Below, one piece after another: positions 1 through 9,392 of a DNA stretch of 46,423 nucleotides (its first letter is position 1; every line of letters starts with the position of its first letter). Origin of the DNA: Prevotella sp. (GTDB lineage Bacteria > Bacteroidota > Bacteroidia > Bacteroidales > Bacteroidaceae); assembly GCA_017458125.1 (NCBI GenBank), contig JAFTGB010000016.1:1-46423 (forward strand), read 5' to 3'. Under the pieces are notes generated by a model. That model ran no database searches. It saw only the letters and a program-made list of their open reading frames with translations, and was not told where the DNA came from. The position numbers and the translations under genes are program-made.

Positions 1-81
1 AAAAAAAAAAAAAAAAAGATTGTTAACATAAAAGTGTTGCAGGCTAAATACGGCCTTATCGTCTGTAAATTCTTATACCCT

Positions 82-125
82 CAGCGACACGATGGTAAAG
101 TATCAGCCGCAGTGGTAAAAAAAAG
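82..125. repeat. Dispersed intergenic repeat, locus 1 (two units)
   Basis: Two copies of CAGC 22 bases apart, each followed by TGGTAAA, lie just beyond the glgP terminator. Positions 100-119 (GTATCAGCCGCAGTGGTAAA) match positions 24978-24997 (GTATCATCCGTTGTGGTAAA) at 17 of 20 bases, so this is the same dispersed element as the array at 24.9-25.1 kb. No coding potential is seen. Bases 1-17 are a run of A at the window edge; the rest of 1-81 shows nothing I can name. Confidence 0.6.
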
Positions 126-153
126 CGGCGCACCCCGGTCAGGATGCGCTGCT
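116..153 (-). terminator. Rho-independent terminator of the glycogen operon
   Basis: Read on the minus strand, arms at 145-153 and 124-132 form a 9-bp stem with one mismatch around a 12-base loop, followed by a run of eight T (complement of 117-124). It lies 29 bases past the glgP stop codon. Confidence 0.8.
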
Positions 154-181
154 CTTTATGGATTTGTAGCCTCTAAAAGAA

Positions 182-2752
182 TTACATCTGGGGAAGCTCC
201 AGCCACTTGACGTAGCAGAAGTCCTGACGGTGAGGCAGGTTCTTGTTCTTCGGATACATGCGGATAGCCGACTTGTACTGGCCAAAACGCTGCGGCGTCA
301 GGTCAGCCTCGAAGGTGTAGAGGTTACCCTCGTGAGAGGTGACCTTCAGCGGCTCTACATTATAGACACGCTCCTCGCCGTCCTTGTTGGTGTAGATATT
401 CACCTTCTCCAGACCGACGGCATCGTCGAGCCCCTGCTCGTTGATGACATACTTGATGTGATACTGCTGACCGGCGTCCAGTCCTGTTGCCGGGAAGTTC
501 CACTCGCAGCTGACCACGTTGATGGCATCCCAACGCTCGGCAACGGCTTCCTTCCACTGGGCAATGTCTTTGGCCAGGCGGTTGTCGTTCTTCGAGAGTT
601 CCTTGAAGCGCTTGGCTTCCTTCTCGTAGAACTTGGAATAGTAGTCGTCGAGCTGACGCTTCATCGTGTAGTGAGGTGCAATTTGAGCAATAGAGTTCTT
701 GATAACCTTGATCCAGCCCTTTGAGATGCCTTTCTTGTCCTTGTCGTAGTAGAGGGGGACAATCTCGTTTTCAAGCAGCCAGTAGATAGTAGCCGCATCG
801 AGCTGGTCCTGATGCCCCTGGTTCTGATAGGTACGCTTCTCGGTGAGTGCCCATCCGGCACCCTCGCGATAGCCCTCTAACCACCAGCCGTCCTTCACCG
901 ACAGGTTGACGACACCGTTCATCTCGGCCTTCTCGCCTGAAGTACCCGAAGCCTCCAACGGGCGCGTCGGGGTGTTCATCCAGATGTCGACACCGCTGAC
1001 GAGGCGGCGGGCCAGCAGGAAGTCGTAGTCTTCGAGGAAGATGATCTTGCCCTGGAACTCGTCGCGCTGCGAAATCTCGAATATCTTCTTAATCAGTCCC
1101 TGACCGGCGCCGTCGGCGGGATGGGCCTTGCCGGCAAAGAGGAAGATGACGGGACGCTCAGGATTGTTGACAATGCGCGACAGACGCTCCAGGTCGGTGA
1201 ACAGCAGGTGCGCACGCTTGTAGGTAGCGAAACGGCGACAGAAGCCGATGACCAGCGCGTTAGGGTTGAAGCGGTCGAGCAGCTTGACGATGCGCTTGGG
1301 GTCTCCCTGGTTCTTCAGCCATGTCTCACGCAGCTGTATCTCGATGTAGTCGAACAGCTTGTTCTTCAAGGCCTGGCGCGTAGCCCAGATTTCCTCGTCG
1401 GGGCAGTCGTAGATGCCGCGCCAGACATCTTCGTTCGACTGGTCGTTCATGTGGTTCTTGTCCAGGTACTTGGCATAGACTTTACGCCACTCGGCAGCGC
1501 ACCAGGTGGGGAAGTGGACACCATTGGTGACGTAGCCCACATGGTTCTCCTCGGGATAGTAGCCGTTCCAGATGGGTGCAAACATCTTCTGGCTGACCCA
1601 TCCGTGAAGCATCGACACACCGTTGACCTCCTGGCAGGTGTTGCAGGCGAAGGTCGACATGCAGAACTTCTCGCCGTGGTCGTCGGGGTTGGTACGTCCC
1701 ATGCCGATGAATTCGTCCCACGTGATGCCTAACTTCTGGGGATAGCCACCCATGTACTTGCCGAAGAGTCCCTCGTCGAAGTAGTCGTGGCCGGCAGGCA
1801 CGGGCGTGTGGACGGTGTAGAGGCCGCTGGCACGAACGAGCTCCAGCGCCTGATTGAAAGTAAGCCCCTCCTCGATGTAGTCGCACAGGCGCTGCAGGTT
1901 GCAGAGCGCGGCGTGACCCTCGTTGCAGTGGTAGATGTCCTTCTTGATGCCGAGCTTCTTCAGCAGCAGCATGCCGCCGATGCCGAGCAGAATCTCCTGC
2001 TTCAGACGGTTCTCCCAGTCGCCACCGTAGAGGGCGTGGGTGATAGGCTTGTCGAAATCGGAGTTCATCTCGTTGTCGGTGTCCAGCAGGTAGAGCTTCA
2101 CACGACCGACATTGACACGCCACACGTAGGCATGCACCTGATAGTTGGTGTAGGGCACGTCGATGACCAGCGGGTTGCCGTCCTTGTCGAGCTGGCGCTC
2201 AATGGGCAGCGAGGGGAAGTTCTGCGTCTCGTAGTTGGCAATCTGCTGTCCGTCCATGGCAAGACTCTGGGTGAAGTAGCCGAAACGGTAGAGGAAGCCT
2301 ACGGCGCACATGTCGACGTTAGAGTCGCTGGCTTCCTTGACATAGTCGCCGGCCAGCATTCCCAGACCGCCTGAATAAATCTTCAGTGCCGAATGGATAC
2401 CGTACTCCATGCAGAAGTAGGCTACGGAAGGACGCTTGCTGTCGGGCTCCACGTCCATGTACGCACGGAACTGTGCGTAGACATCCTTGATGCGCTTCAT
2501 CAAAGCCTTGTCCTTGAGTATCTCCTCCTTACGCTCGAAAGTCAGACGTTCCAGCAGCATCACGGGGTTGTGCTTCACGTCATAGTAAATCTCGGGGTCA
2601 AGGTCACGGAAGAGGTCGCGTGCCTCGAAGTTCCACACCCACCACATGTTGTGGGCAATCTCGTCCAAACACTTCAGCTGCTCGGGAAGGCTTGACTTGA
2701 CGGTCAACTCTTTCCACTGGGGAGCATTTGCATAATCTGCTTTAATCTTCAT
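182..2752 (-). CDS. glgP: Alpha-glucan (glycogen) phosphorylase, GT35 short form
   Basis: Releases glucose 1-phosphate from the non-reducing ends of glycogen in the cytoplasm, using pyridoxal phosphate. The 856-residue protein has the N-terminal region typical of the bacterial/archaeal 'alpha-glucan family phosphorylase' branch (residues 1-110, with NMWWVWN near 35). It carries [12 protein letters not shown] at 503-514 and the cofactor-lysine motif [14 protein letters not shown], where Lys608 should form the Schiff base. A C-terminal beta-rich domain follows. Length fits this branch. It lies 34 bp after the glycogen synthase gene and before a strong terminator, so synthesis and breakdown of glycogen are probably co-transcribed. 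Identification is by motifs; substrate (glycogen or maltodextrin) is not separable from sequence. Confidence 0.95.
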   Translation of the reverse strand: MKIKADYANAPQWKELTVKSSLPEQLKCLDEIAHNMWWVWNFEARDLFRDLDPEIYYDVKHNPVMLLERLTFERKEEILKDKALMKRIKDVYAQFRAYMDVEPDSKRPSVAYFCMEYGIHSALKIYSGGLGMLAGDYVKEASDSNVDMCAVGFLYRFGYFTQSLAMDGQQIANYETQNFPSLPIERQLDKDGNPLVIDVPYTNYQVHAYVWRVNVGRVKLYLLDTDNEMNSDFDKPITHALYGGDWENRLKQEILLGIGGMLLLKKLGIKKDIYHCNEGHAALCNLQRLCDYIEEGLTFNQALELVRASGLYTVHTPVPAGHDYFDEGLFGKYMGGYPQKLGITWDEFIGMGRTNPDDHGEKFCMSTFACNTCQEVNGVSMLHGWVSQKMFAPIWNGYYPEENHVGYVTNGVHFPTWCAAEWRKVYAKYLDKNHMNDQSNEDVWRGIYDCPDEEIWATRQALKNKLFDYIEIQLRETWLKNQGDPKRIVKLLDRFNPNALVIGFCRRFATYKRAHLLFTDLERLSRIVNNPERPVIFLFAGKAHPADGAGQGLIKKIFEISQRDEFQGKIIFLEDYDFLLARRLVSGVDIWMNTPTRPLEASGTSGEKAEMNGVVNLSVKDGWWLEGYREGAGWALTEKRTYQNQGHQDQLDAATIYWLLENEIVPLYYDKDKKGISKGWIKVIKNSIAQIAPHYTMKRQLDDYYSKFYEKEAKRFKELSKNDNRLAKDIAQWKEAVAERWDAINVVSCEWNFPATGLDAGQQYHIKYVINEQGLDDAVGLEKVNIYTNKDGEERVYNVEPLKVTSHEGNLYTFEADLTPQRFGQYKSAIRMYPKNKNLPHRQDFCYVKWLELPQM

Positions 2753-2786
2753 AGTTGTAATTCACTATATTAATAATTACTATTTC

Positions 2787-4460
2787 TTATTGTTTTCTCT
2801 CTTCTGCCTTACGCAGGGCAATGTCGTAAGCCTCATAATAATACTGGATGAACTCGCTCCAAAGAGCCCGCTTGGAGAGTTCGTCGGCCTTCTTCCTGCA
2901 ACTGTCTATCTGCTTCTTGGTCATGTTGGAGAACTTGGCCACGGTGTCCTTGATGTTGTCGGCCACCTCGGAGTAGTTGTAGTCAGTGCGGTGGATGACC
3001 TTCACGCCGTCCTCCAGCTCGCCATAGTGGCCGAACTCCTTGTTGGCCCAGAGTCCGAAGCCAGCCAGGTCGGTCGTGATACAGGGCACTTTGAAGGCTA
3101 TAGCCTCTAACGGCGTATAGCCCCACGGCTCATAATAGGAGGGATAGATGCACAGGTCGTTGCCTAAGACGATGTCGTAATAGGTCATGTTGACGATGCC
3201 GTCCTTGCCGTCCAAATAGCACGGCAGGAAGATGACCTTGACCTGGTCTTCCTTCCGGTTGTGCATGTCGTAGTATTTCAGCATGCCCAGCACGTTGTCG
3301 TGACTCATATTGTGGAGCCAGTGGGTAACCTGGGGCACGTCGAGGGGAGTGTCGTACGACTGTCCGCCCTGCAGACGCTCCTGCAGGTCTTTGCGGGGCT
3401 CCCCTACCCAACCAGGCACTTCGATAAATGCGACCACCTTCTTCTTCAGGTCCTTGTCGCGCAACAGGCGGTTCATGGCTTCGACGAAGACATCAATACC
3501 CTTGTTGCGGAACTCGTAACGGCCTGAAGTCGAGACTATCAGCGTGTCGTCGTCAAGCTGTTCTCCAAGCAGCGCGTTGGCAATCTCCAACAGACGGCGG
3601 CGTGCCTGACCACGCTTACGGGTAAAGGCGGAAGCCTTCGGCACGAAGCTGTTGTCGAAACCATTAGGCAGCACAACGTCGACGGGCTTGTCGAGCAGTT
3701 CCTTGCACTCGTTGGCCGTGATGTCGCTGACGGTGGTGAAGCAGTCGACGAAGGCAGCCGTCTGTTTCTCGATGGAGTGTTTCGACTGCATGTTGAGCTC
3801 CTGAGCCATCTGGTCGCCGTTGTAAGCGAAGAGGTAATCGTAAAGGGGTTTCTGGTTTCCGGCAATGGAACGTCCTATGCTGGTGGCATGGGTAGTGAAG
3901 ACTGTGCCAATCTGGGGCAGCTTGTTGTTGATGTAGAGCGCTCCCAATCCGCACATCCACTCGTTGGCATGATAAATCACCCGGGTCTGGGTGGTAAAGG
4001 TAGAATGGGCTATGCTGAACGTGTAGAAACTCTCGACCACCAAAGCGGCCGCATACGAGAACATGGATGCCTCGTCATAGTCGCCATAGGCATGAAGCGA
4101 GTCTACACCGTAGTGCTCCCACAGCCATCCGTAAATCTCGTTCTTCTGCTCAAAGAAGGGGGTAAAGTCAACCAAGATGGCGATAGGCTCGCCAGGAATA
4201 GTCCAACGGCCTACCCTAACCTTCAGGCCTTGTTCCTTGGCTTCCCATTGCCATTCGGCAAACAGCGACTTGTCTTCTTTGAAATAGGGGCTTTCATTTT
4301 CCTTCCAAAAGTCAGGACCAATGAAAACGATACGGTTCATCAATTCGTCCTGCAAAGTCTTCGCACGAGAGGATAAAACGGTGTAGATACCACCTACTTT
4401 GTTGCATACTTCCCAGCTCGACTCGAAGATAAAATCAGGCTTCAAATAATCCTTTGCCAT
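2787..4460 (-). CDS. Glycogen synthase, GT3 (eukaryote-like) family
   Basis: Adds glucosyl units to glycogen. The N-terminal FESSWEVCNKVGGIYTVL, the YHANEWMCGLGALY stretch, TTHATSIGRSIAG and the C-terminal YPSYYEPWGYTPLEA (the Glu-x7-Glu acceptor/donor motif of retaining GT-B enzymes) mark it as the GT3 type used by Bacteroidetes, not the GT5 GlgA type. The reading frame opens at 4514, but the start at 4460 (MAKDYLKPDF) is chosen because the promoter -7 box at 4483-4490 lies inside the longer version, putting the transcript start downstream of 4514. This gives 557 residues. It is the first gene of a two-gene operon with glgP. Confidence 0.93.
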   Translation of the reverse strand: MAKDYLKPDFIFESSWEVCNKVGGIYTVLSSRAKTLQDELMNRIVFIGPDFWKENESPYFKEDKSLFAEWQWEAKEQGLKVRVGRWTIPGEPIAILVDFTPFFEQKNEIYGWLWEHYGVDSLHAYGDYDEASMFSYAAALVVESFYTFSIAHSTFTTQTRVIYHANEWMCGLGALYINNKLPQIGTVFTTHATSIGRSIAGNQKPLYDYLFAYNGDQMAQELNMQSKHSIEKQTAAFVDCFTTVSDITANECKELLDKPVDVVLPNGFDNSFVPKASAFTRKRGQARRRLLEIANALLGEQLDDDTLIVSTSGRYEFRNKGIDVFVEAMNRLLRDKDLKKKVVAFIEVPGWVGEPRKDLQERLQGGQSYDTPLDVPQVTHWLHNMSHDNVLGMLKYYDMHNRKEDQVKVIFLPCYLDGKDGIVNMTYYDIVLGNDLCIYPSYYEPWGYTPLEAIAFKVPCITTDLAGFGLWANKEFGHYGELEDGVKVIHRTDYNYSEVADNIKDTVAKFSNMTKKQIDSCRKKADELSKRALWSEFIQYYYEAYDIALRKAEERKQ

Positions 4461-4482
4461 ATTAATACCAATGTTTAGGCTG

Positions 4483-4514
4483 CAAAGATACTTAAAAAAT
4501 TTAAAATATTGCAA
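4483..4514 (-). promoter_or_regulatory. Promoter of the glycogen synthase-glgP operon
   Basis: Minus strand reads TTGC (4511-4514), 20 bases, then TATCTTTG (4483-4490), an excellent match to the Bacteroidetes consensus. Transcription should start near 4476, leaving a leader of about 15 bases before the ATG at 4460. Confidence 0.75.
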
Positions 4515-4566
4515 CGTTTTAAGATTTATTTTTCAGCGAGTCAACGTTTTATTGATTTAGATTTGC

Positions 4567-4574
4567 TACCTTTG
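4567..4574 (+). promoter_or_regulatory. Promoter -7 box of the secreted protein-ispE pair
   Basis: TACCTTTG, divergent from the glycogen promoter. No good TTTG is seen at the -33 position. A start near 4580 leaves only a few bases before the ATG at 4585, so the internal ATG at 4594 may be used. Confidence 0.55.
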
Positions 4575-4584
4575 CGTCATCGAT

Positions 4585-5025
4585 ATGAAACAAATGACAA
4601 ATAAAAAGTTACTGACAGTCCTGTTGCTGATGTGCTGCACCGTGGCATTGGCACAGAAAGAGCGCAATTCTTTTCGCGCGTACCTTTATAATAATGAGTA
4701 CGAGGTCTACCTGCGCATCAACCTGTACGAACAGAACGTAGAAGTACCGGGACAAGAGCTATACGGGCAGTTGCCGGGCTATCTGGGCAAGCTGCACAAC
4801 TCGTTCTGCTGGGTCATAACGGCCTGCGAGGTGAAGGACGAGCACAAGGCCACCCTCCAACTCATCAACGACTACGGAAGTGAAGACCTGACGGCCACGC
4901 TGACACGGGAGAACGACTCCATCTACACGCTGAAGCAGGGAGCAGGCAGCACCATCAAGGTGCCGCAAAAGGGAAAATGGCAGAAACTGCCAAAGACACT
5001 GAAATTTAAAAGGAAAAAAGACTGA
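4585..5025 (+). CDS. Small secreted protein of unknown function
   Basis: 146 residues with a classical signal peptide: a short positively charged start, the hydrophobic LLTVLLLMCCTVALA, and likely cleavage before QKERN. The mature part of about 120 residues has alternating beta-type sequence (EVYLRINLYEQNVEVP, KATLQLINDYG) and a very basic end (KTLKFKRKKD). I do not recognise a named domain. The compact single-domain size suggests a periplasmic or surface beta-barrel/sandwich fold. Its stop overlaps the ispE start (TGATG at 5023-5027), so the two are translationally coupled even though no functional link is evident. ATG 4585 and ATG 4594 are both possible starts. Confidence 0.75.
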   Translation: MKQMTNKKLLTVLLLMCCTVALAQKERNSFRAYLYNNEYEVYLRINLYEQNVEVPGQELYGQLPGYLGKLHNSFCWVITACEVKDEHKATLQLINDYGSEDLTATLTRENDSIYTLKQGAGSTIKVPQKGKWQKLPKTLKFKRKKD

Positions 5026-5858
5026 TGACAACATTCCCCATAGCCAAGGTGAACCTTGGATTGAATGTCGTGGAGCGACGTGCCGACGGCTACCATAACT
5101 TGCAGACCGTGTTCTACCCTGTCCCTTTGAAGGATGCCCTTGAGGTTCAGCCGATGGACGGGCTATTCCCGTCGGACACGGACTGCGACCTGAAAGTAAC
5201 CAACATCGAGATAGAGGGTGACGAGCAGCGTAACCTGGTGGTTCGCGCATACAAGCTGCTGAAGCGTGACTTCCCGCAAATGCCACGCATTCATGCCCAC
5301 CTGTGGAAGGGCATCCCCACGCAGGCCGGCATGGGAGGCGGCAGCAGCGATTGCGCCTACATGATACGCCTGTTGAACGACATGTTTGCCTTGCAACTTA
5401 CCGAACGGCAAATGGTGGACTATGCCGTGCAGCTGGGGGCCGACTGCCCATTCTTCATCCTGTCACGCCCATGCTATGCCGAGGGAATCGGCGAATTGCT
5501 GACACCTGTCAGCCTAAACCTTGCAGGATGGTATATTGGTGTTGTGCGTCCTGACATACCTGTATCGACAAAGGAAGCCTTCTCACGCATCAGGCCCCAC
5601 TACCCCGCCAAGAACTGCCGTGAGGTGGTGATGCAACCCGTTGCGTGCTGGCGCAATGAATTGACTAATGACTTTGAAGAGAGTGTCTTTGCGCTCTACC
5701 CGGAAATAGCAAGGATTAAAGAACGACTTTACGACTTAGGAGCCACCTATGCAGCCATGTCCGGCTCAGGGAGTGCCCTGTTTGGTCTGTTCCAAGGCTG
5801 TCCTCCTGCCCTCGACAAGGAGTTCCCTGGCATGTTTACCTTCTGCGGCAGACTTTGA
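5025..5858 (+). CDS. ispE: 4-diphosphocytidyl-2-C-methyl-D-erythritol kinase
   Basis: ATP-dependent phosphorylation of CDP-ME in the non-mevalonate isoprenoid pathway. A GHMP-kinase fold is shown by the start PIAKVNLGLNV, the YHNLQTVF substrate motif (about 24-31), the phosphate-binding loop IPTQAGMGGGSSDCA (about 96-110) and the C-terminal MSGSGSALFGLF. At 277 residues it is a full-length family member. The start overlaps the previous stop by one base. It runs convergently into the Crp/Fnr-type gene with only six bases between the stops and no visible terminator hairpin. Confidence 0.95.
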   Translation: MTTFPIAKVNLGLNVVERRADGYHNLQTVFYPVPLKDALEVQPMDGLFPSDTDCDLKVTNIEIEGDEQRNLVVRAYKLLKRDFPQMPRIHAHLWKGIPTQAGMGGGSSDCAYMIRLLNDMFALQLTERQMVDYAVQLGADCPFFILSRPCYAEGIGELLTPVSLNLAGWYIGVVRPDIPVSTKEAFSRIRPHYPAKNCREVVMQPVACWRNELTNDFEESVFALYPEIARIKERLYDLGATYAAMSGSGSALFGLFQGCPPALDKEFPGMFTFCGRL

Positions 5859-5864
5859 GCGCCT

Positions 5865-6467
5865 CTACTTGCCTTCCAAAAGTGCTGACGTACGGACGCG
5901 GGACAGCGTTTCGGGAGTCATCTGGAGGTAGCTGGCAATATAGACTAACGGGGCACGGAGTACCAACTGGGGCGAGCGTTTGACCAACTTGGCATAACGC
6001 TCCTGAGCTGACTCGAAACGAAGCATGTCAGCGTGAACCTGCGACAGAATGAGCGACTCTTCCAAAATCTTACGGTAGAGCATCTGTATGTTGACGTTCC
6101 TGACGGCTTCCTTCTCCAGTTTCGGCTTGGGCATGGCAAAGATGACGGTGGGTTCCAACGCCTGGATCTGCAGACGGGTCGGCTCCTCCTTGAACAGGCT
6201 TTCTATGCACATGCAGATATGGTTCTCGGTAGCCATGTATTCCGTCAACTCCTTACCGTTCTTATAATAGAACTGGCGTACCAGCCCCTTTACTACCCAA
6301 TAGATGTTGGTGCAGACGTCTCCCTCTTTCAGAATAATCTCACCCTTTTGGAATTTCATAGGCACGAGAATGCTCTCCAACACGTCCAACTCCTCATGAG
6401 TCATCGTACTGTAGCGCCGGGCCAGTTCGCGGGCCACGTCTCTCGTCGTCAAAGTAATCGTTGTCAT
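5865..6467 (-). CDS. Crp/Fnr-family transcriptional regulator
   Basis: 200 residues. Residues about 25-120 form a cyclic-nucleotide-binding-type beta roll (GEIILKEGDVCTNIYWVVKGLVRQFYYKNGKE). A helical dimerisation segment follows, then a C-terminal winged-helix region (about 168-195) with APLVYIASYLQMTPETLSRVR as the recognition helix area. No Cys cluster for an Fe-S centre is seen, so this is not a classical Fnr. Bacteroidetes carry many such regulators and the ligand cannot be predicted. It follows lepA by 36 bp on the same strand and is probably read from the lepA promoter, as no own TAnnTTTG is obvious in the gap. Confidence 0.88.
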   Translation of the reverse strand: MTTITLTTRDVARELARRYSTMTHEELDVLESILVPMKFQKGEIILKEGDVCTNIYWVVKGLVRQFYYKNGKELTEYMATENHICMCIESLFKEEPTRLQIQALEPTVIFAMPKPKLEKEAVRNVNIQMLYRKILEESLILSQVHADMLRFESAQERYAKLVKRSPQLVLRAPLVYIASYLQMTPETLSRVRTSALLEGK

Positions 6468-6503
6468 TTGTTTCTTAGATTTTCAGTTGGTACTTCTGTG
6501 TCG

Positions 6504-8285
6504 TCAGTCTAACTTCAGAACGGCCAGGAAGGCTTTCTGCGGCACTTCCACATTGCCTATCTGTTTCATGCGTTTCTTTCCGCGCTTCTGCTTCTCCAAC
6601 AGCTTGCGCTTACGGCTGACATCACCGCCATAGCACTTGGCCGTGACGTCCTTGCGCACCTGTTTGACGGTCTCGCGGGCAATGATCTTAGCACCAATGG
6701 CAGCCTGAATGGCGATGTCAAACTGCTGGCGCGGGATGAGTTCCTTCAATTTCTCGCACATCCGCCGTCCAAAAGAAACAGCATTGTCCTGATGGGTCAG
6801 CGTTGACAGGGCGTCGACGGGTTCACCATTCAGCAGGATATCCAGTTTGACGAGCTTAGAGGGACGGAACGAGTCGATGTGGTAGTCGAATGAGGCATAG
6901 CCTTTCGAGATGCTTTTCAGCTTGTCGTAGAAGTCAATCACAATCTCGCCTAAAGGCAGCATGAAACGCAGTTCCACACGACCACCGCTGACATACTGCT
7001 GGTCAATCAGCTCGCCACGCTTGTCAAGACAGAGCGTCATGATAGGGCCAATGTAGTCGGCTGCGGTGATGATGCTGGCTTTGATATAGGGCTCTTCTAT
7101 GTGGTCTATCATCGTCTGGTCAGGAAGCCCCGAGGGGTTGTGCACCTCCTTCACCTCCTTCTGCTTGGTGTAGCACATGTAAGTGACGTTGGGCACGGTG
7201 GTGATGACGTCCATATCGAACTCACGGTCCAGTCGTTCCTGCACAATCTCCATGTGCAGCAGTCCGAGGAAACCGCAACGGAAACCGAAGCCCAAGGCTA
7301 CGGAAGTCTCGGGAACAAAGGTTAACGAGGCATCGTTCAGCTGCAGTTTCTCCAGTGATGCCCGCAGGTTCTCGTAGTCAGTAGGGTCAATAGGATAGAC
7401 ACCGGCAAACACCATGGGTTTCACCTCCTGAAATCCCTCGATGGCCTGCTGGCAAGGGCGTGCCACATGGGTAATGGTATCGCCGACCTTGACCTCCTTG
7501 GAGTCCTTGATGCCGCTGATGATATAGCCCACATCACCCGTCTTCAGTTCCTTGCGGGGTATCATGTCCATCTTCAGCACACCCACCTCATCGGCATCAT
7601 ACTCCATACCGGTATTGAAGAACTTCACTTTGTCGCCCTGACGGATGCTTCCGTTTACAATCTTGAAATAGGCAATGATGCCTCGGAACGAATTGAAAAC
7701 GGAGTCGAAAATAAGAGCCTGCAAGGGAGCTTCGGCATCGCCTGTAGGAGCCGGTATGCGCTCAACGACAGCATTAAGTATATCCTCCACGCCCTCGCCG
7801 GTCTTGCCGGAGGCACGAATGATGTCCTCCGGGTCGCAGCCAATGAGGTCGACAATCTCGTCTTCCACCTCATCGGGCATAGCTGACGGCATGTCTATCT
7901 TGTTGATGACGGGGATGATCTCCAAATCGTTATCTATGGCCAGATAAAGATTGGAAATAGTTTGAGCCTGAACTCCTTGCGTAGCATCGACTACCAAAAG
8001 CGCGCCCTCGCAAGCAGCGATGGAACGAGACACTTCATAAGAAAAGTCGACGTGTCCCGGAGTATCAATCAGGTTAAGGATATATTTCTCGCCTTTATAC
8101 ACATATTCCATCTGGATGGCATGGCTCTTGATGGTGATGCCACGCTCGCGTTCCAAATCCATATCGTCCAGCATTTGGCCTTCCGTCACCTGAATGGTCT
8201 TGGTGTATTCCAACAAACGGTCAGCCAGCGTGGACTTCCCATGGTCTATATGTGCAATGATGCAAAAGTTTCTGATGTGATCCAT
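6504..8285 (-). CDS. lepA: Elongation factor 4 (LepA), translational GTPase
   Basis: A 593-residue full-length LepA that acts on the ribosome. The G1 loop AHIDHGKST is at residues 11-19, the G2/G3 region includes [12 protein letters not shown] and [12 protein letters not shown], and NKIDMP is the G4 motif. The EF-G-like domains continue through to the LepA-specific C-terminal domain, ending in [24 protein letters not shown]. Start MDHIRNFC is the usual LepA N-terminus. It has its own promoter and is followed by the Crp/Fnr-type gene. Confidence 0.97.
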   Translation of the reverse strand: MDHIRNFCIIAHIDHGKSTLADRLLEYTKTIQVTEGQMLDDMDLERERGITIKSHAIQMEYVYKGEKYILNLIDTPGHVDFSYEVSRSIAACEGALLVVDATQGVQAQTISNLYLAIDNDLEIIPVINKIDMPSAMPDEVEDEIVDLIGCDPEDIIRASGKTGEGVEDILNAVVERIPAPTGDAEAPLQALIFDSVFNSFRGIIAYFKIVNGSIRQGDKVKFFNTGMEYDADEVGVLKMDMIPRKELKTGDVGYIISGIKDSKEVKVGDTITHVARPCQQAIEGFQEVKPMVFAGVYPIDPTDYENLRASLEKLQLNDASLTFVPETSVALGFGFRCGFLGLLHMEIVQERLDREFDMDVITTVPNVTYMCYTKQKEVKEVHNPSGLPDQTMIDHIEEPYIKASIITAADYIGPIMTLCLDKRGELIDQQYVSGGRVELRFMLPLGEIVIDFYDKLKSISKGYASFDYHIDSFRPSKLVKLDILLNGEPVDALSTLTHQDNAVSFGRRMCEKLKELIPRQQFDIAIQAAIGAKIIARETVKQVRKDVTAKCYGGDVSRKRKLLEKQKRGKKRMKQIGNVEVPQKAFLAVLKLD

Positions 8286-8310
8286 TGATGTACTATCGCA
8301 AAATACTTTG

Positions 8311-8318
8311 CAAAGATA
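8311..8318 (-). promoter_or_regulatory. Promoter -7 box of lepA
   Basis: Minus strand TATCTTTG, 26 bases upstream of the ATG. The -33 element is not clear: the nearest TTG is about 25 bases away. The rest of the 8286-8414 gap shows no terminator hairpin for the gene ending at 8415. Confidence 0.6.
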
Positions 8319-8414
8319 CTGAAAAAAAACGAAAACCCTTACACAACCAGTTCAGATTTTTGTTTTATTAAAGAAAACTTCCGTACTAAACATGGTTAGC
8401 GGCGGTCATGCGCC

Positions 8415-9392
8415 CTATTCGTTGAGCGTACCGCAATGAGGACAACGTCCTTTTGACAACAGGGGCTTCCCACAGTATCCGCAGACGTAGCGGCTATGCG
8501 AAAAGCGGCAAAACCGCCATAGGCCATAAGCCACGTAGGCCACCAGCAGAGCATAACCCACATAATACAAGGTGAAGATGCTGAATACGACGTAATCGAC
8601 GGCACAGACAGCAGCAAGACCGGCCAGATAAAGCAAGGCCTCGCCACCTTGGAGCTTACGGAATACGTCGTCGACAGCGGCACCCCCGACGATGATGATA
8701 GCCCATACGGAGGCTACGAATACGCCGAGATGAACCGGCAGTGCAAAGGGATTGAGCGAGGGATGGTAGTAGAAATGACGCCACGACTCTGGTGCGAACA
8801 TTTGTATGGAAGCATAAAGAGTGGCTGAGGCTGCCACCAACAGACACAGAAGTGTGGGATAGAAGGAGTCAATGTCGTTGAAATGGACGATATAGGCCTT
8901 ATGGCGCAGCAGACGACGCATGGCATAGGCACTGCCGACAACAGCACAGAAGGCTAAAAAGATGAGTAAATGGGTGTCGGAGAAGAAGTCAATGAACTCT
9001 GAAATGGGGTCGTCAGGCGATACGCCTTGCAGCAGTTCACTCTCGCGTATCCATCCCTGTGTAATCTGGTCGCGAGCCACTTTTACCCATACCGAGTCAA
9101 TGGTGTCGGTGGGTACCGTCTGTATCTCGGCCACAACAATGCGCTCACCTTTCGTGACATAAAGGGTATCGAAGGCCAAGTCGGGCAACTCGTCTGAAAG
9201 CGGCAGGCTTTCTGTGTTAACCACAAAATTAAAGCCTTGGGAATAATGGTGGGTTGTAGAAAAGGAGATGGAGTCCATCTGCTGCTTGGTCAGGTCCCAT
9301 GCGTCAGGAGTCCGCTGCCGGTGGTTGTAGCAGGAGGTAAGCAACAGTGCTGCCAAGAGTATGATGAGAGGTTTAATCTTCCGCATAGACAT
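8415..9392 (-). CDS. Membrane lipoprotein with SH3-like segment and C-terminal zinc ribbon
   Basis: 325 residues of unknown function. A type II signal peptide ends at LLTSC (Cys21). Residues about 77-121 (TLYVTKGERIVV...WVKVARDQITQGWIRESELL) read like a bacterial SH3-type domain. About five membrane helices follow (near 140-158, 179-198, 219-240, 252-270, 273-292). The end is a short zinc ribbon, Cys304-x2-Cys307 ... Cys317-x2-Cys320. It overlaps the U32 gene by 20 bp and is the last gene of the eight-gene operon. The zinc ribbon echoes those in the operon's first genes, so it may belong functionally with the kinase set; this is inference. Confidence 0.75.
   Translation of the reverse strand: MSMRKIKPLIILLAALLLTSCYNHRQRTPDAWDLTKQQMDSISFSTTHHYSQGFNFVVNTESLPLSDELPDLAFDTLYVTKGERIVVAEIQTVPTDTIDSVWVKVARDQITQGWIRESELLQGVSPDDPISEFIDFFSDTHLLIFLAFCAVVGSAYAMRRLLRHKAYIVHFNDIDSFYPTLLCLLVAASATLYASIQMFAPESWRHFYYHPSLNPFALPVHLGVFVASVWAIIIVGGAAVDDVFRKLQGGEALLYLAGLAAVCAVDYVVFSIFTLYYVGYALLVAYVAYGLWRFCRFSHSRYVCGYCGKPLLSKGRCPHCGTLNE

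Noticed and set aside
1-17. Run of 17 A at the window start
   Set aside because: Could be biological or an edge artefact; with no flanking sequence nothing can be concluded.
1121-1732. 203-codon plus-strand reading frame inside glgP
   Set aside because: Antisense shadow of a well-identified gene in GC-rich coding DNA; no start signals and no recognisable motifs.
4461-4514. Longer N-terminus for glycogen synthase (MQYFKFFKYLCSLN...)
   Set aside because: The promoter -7 box lies within this extension, and family similarity begins at MAKDYLKPDF.
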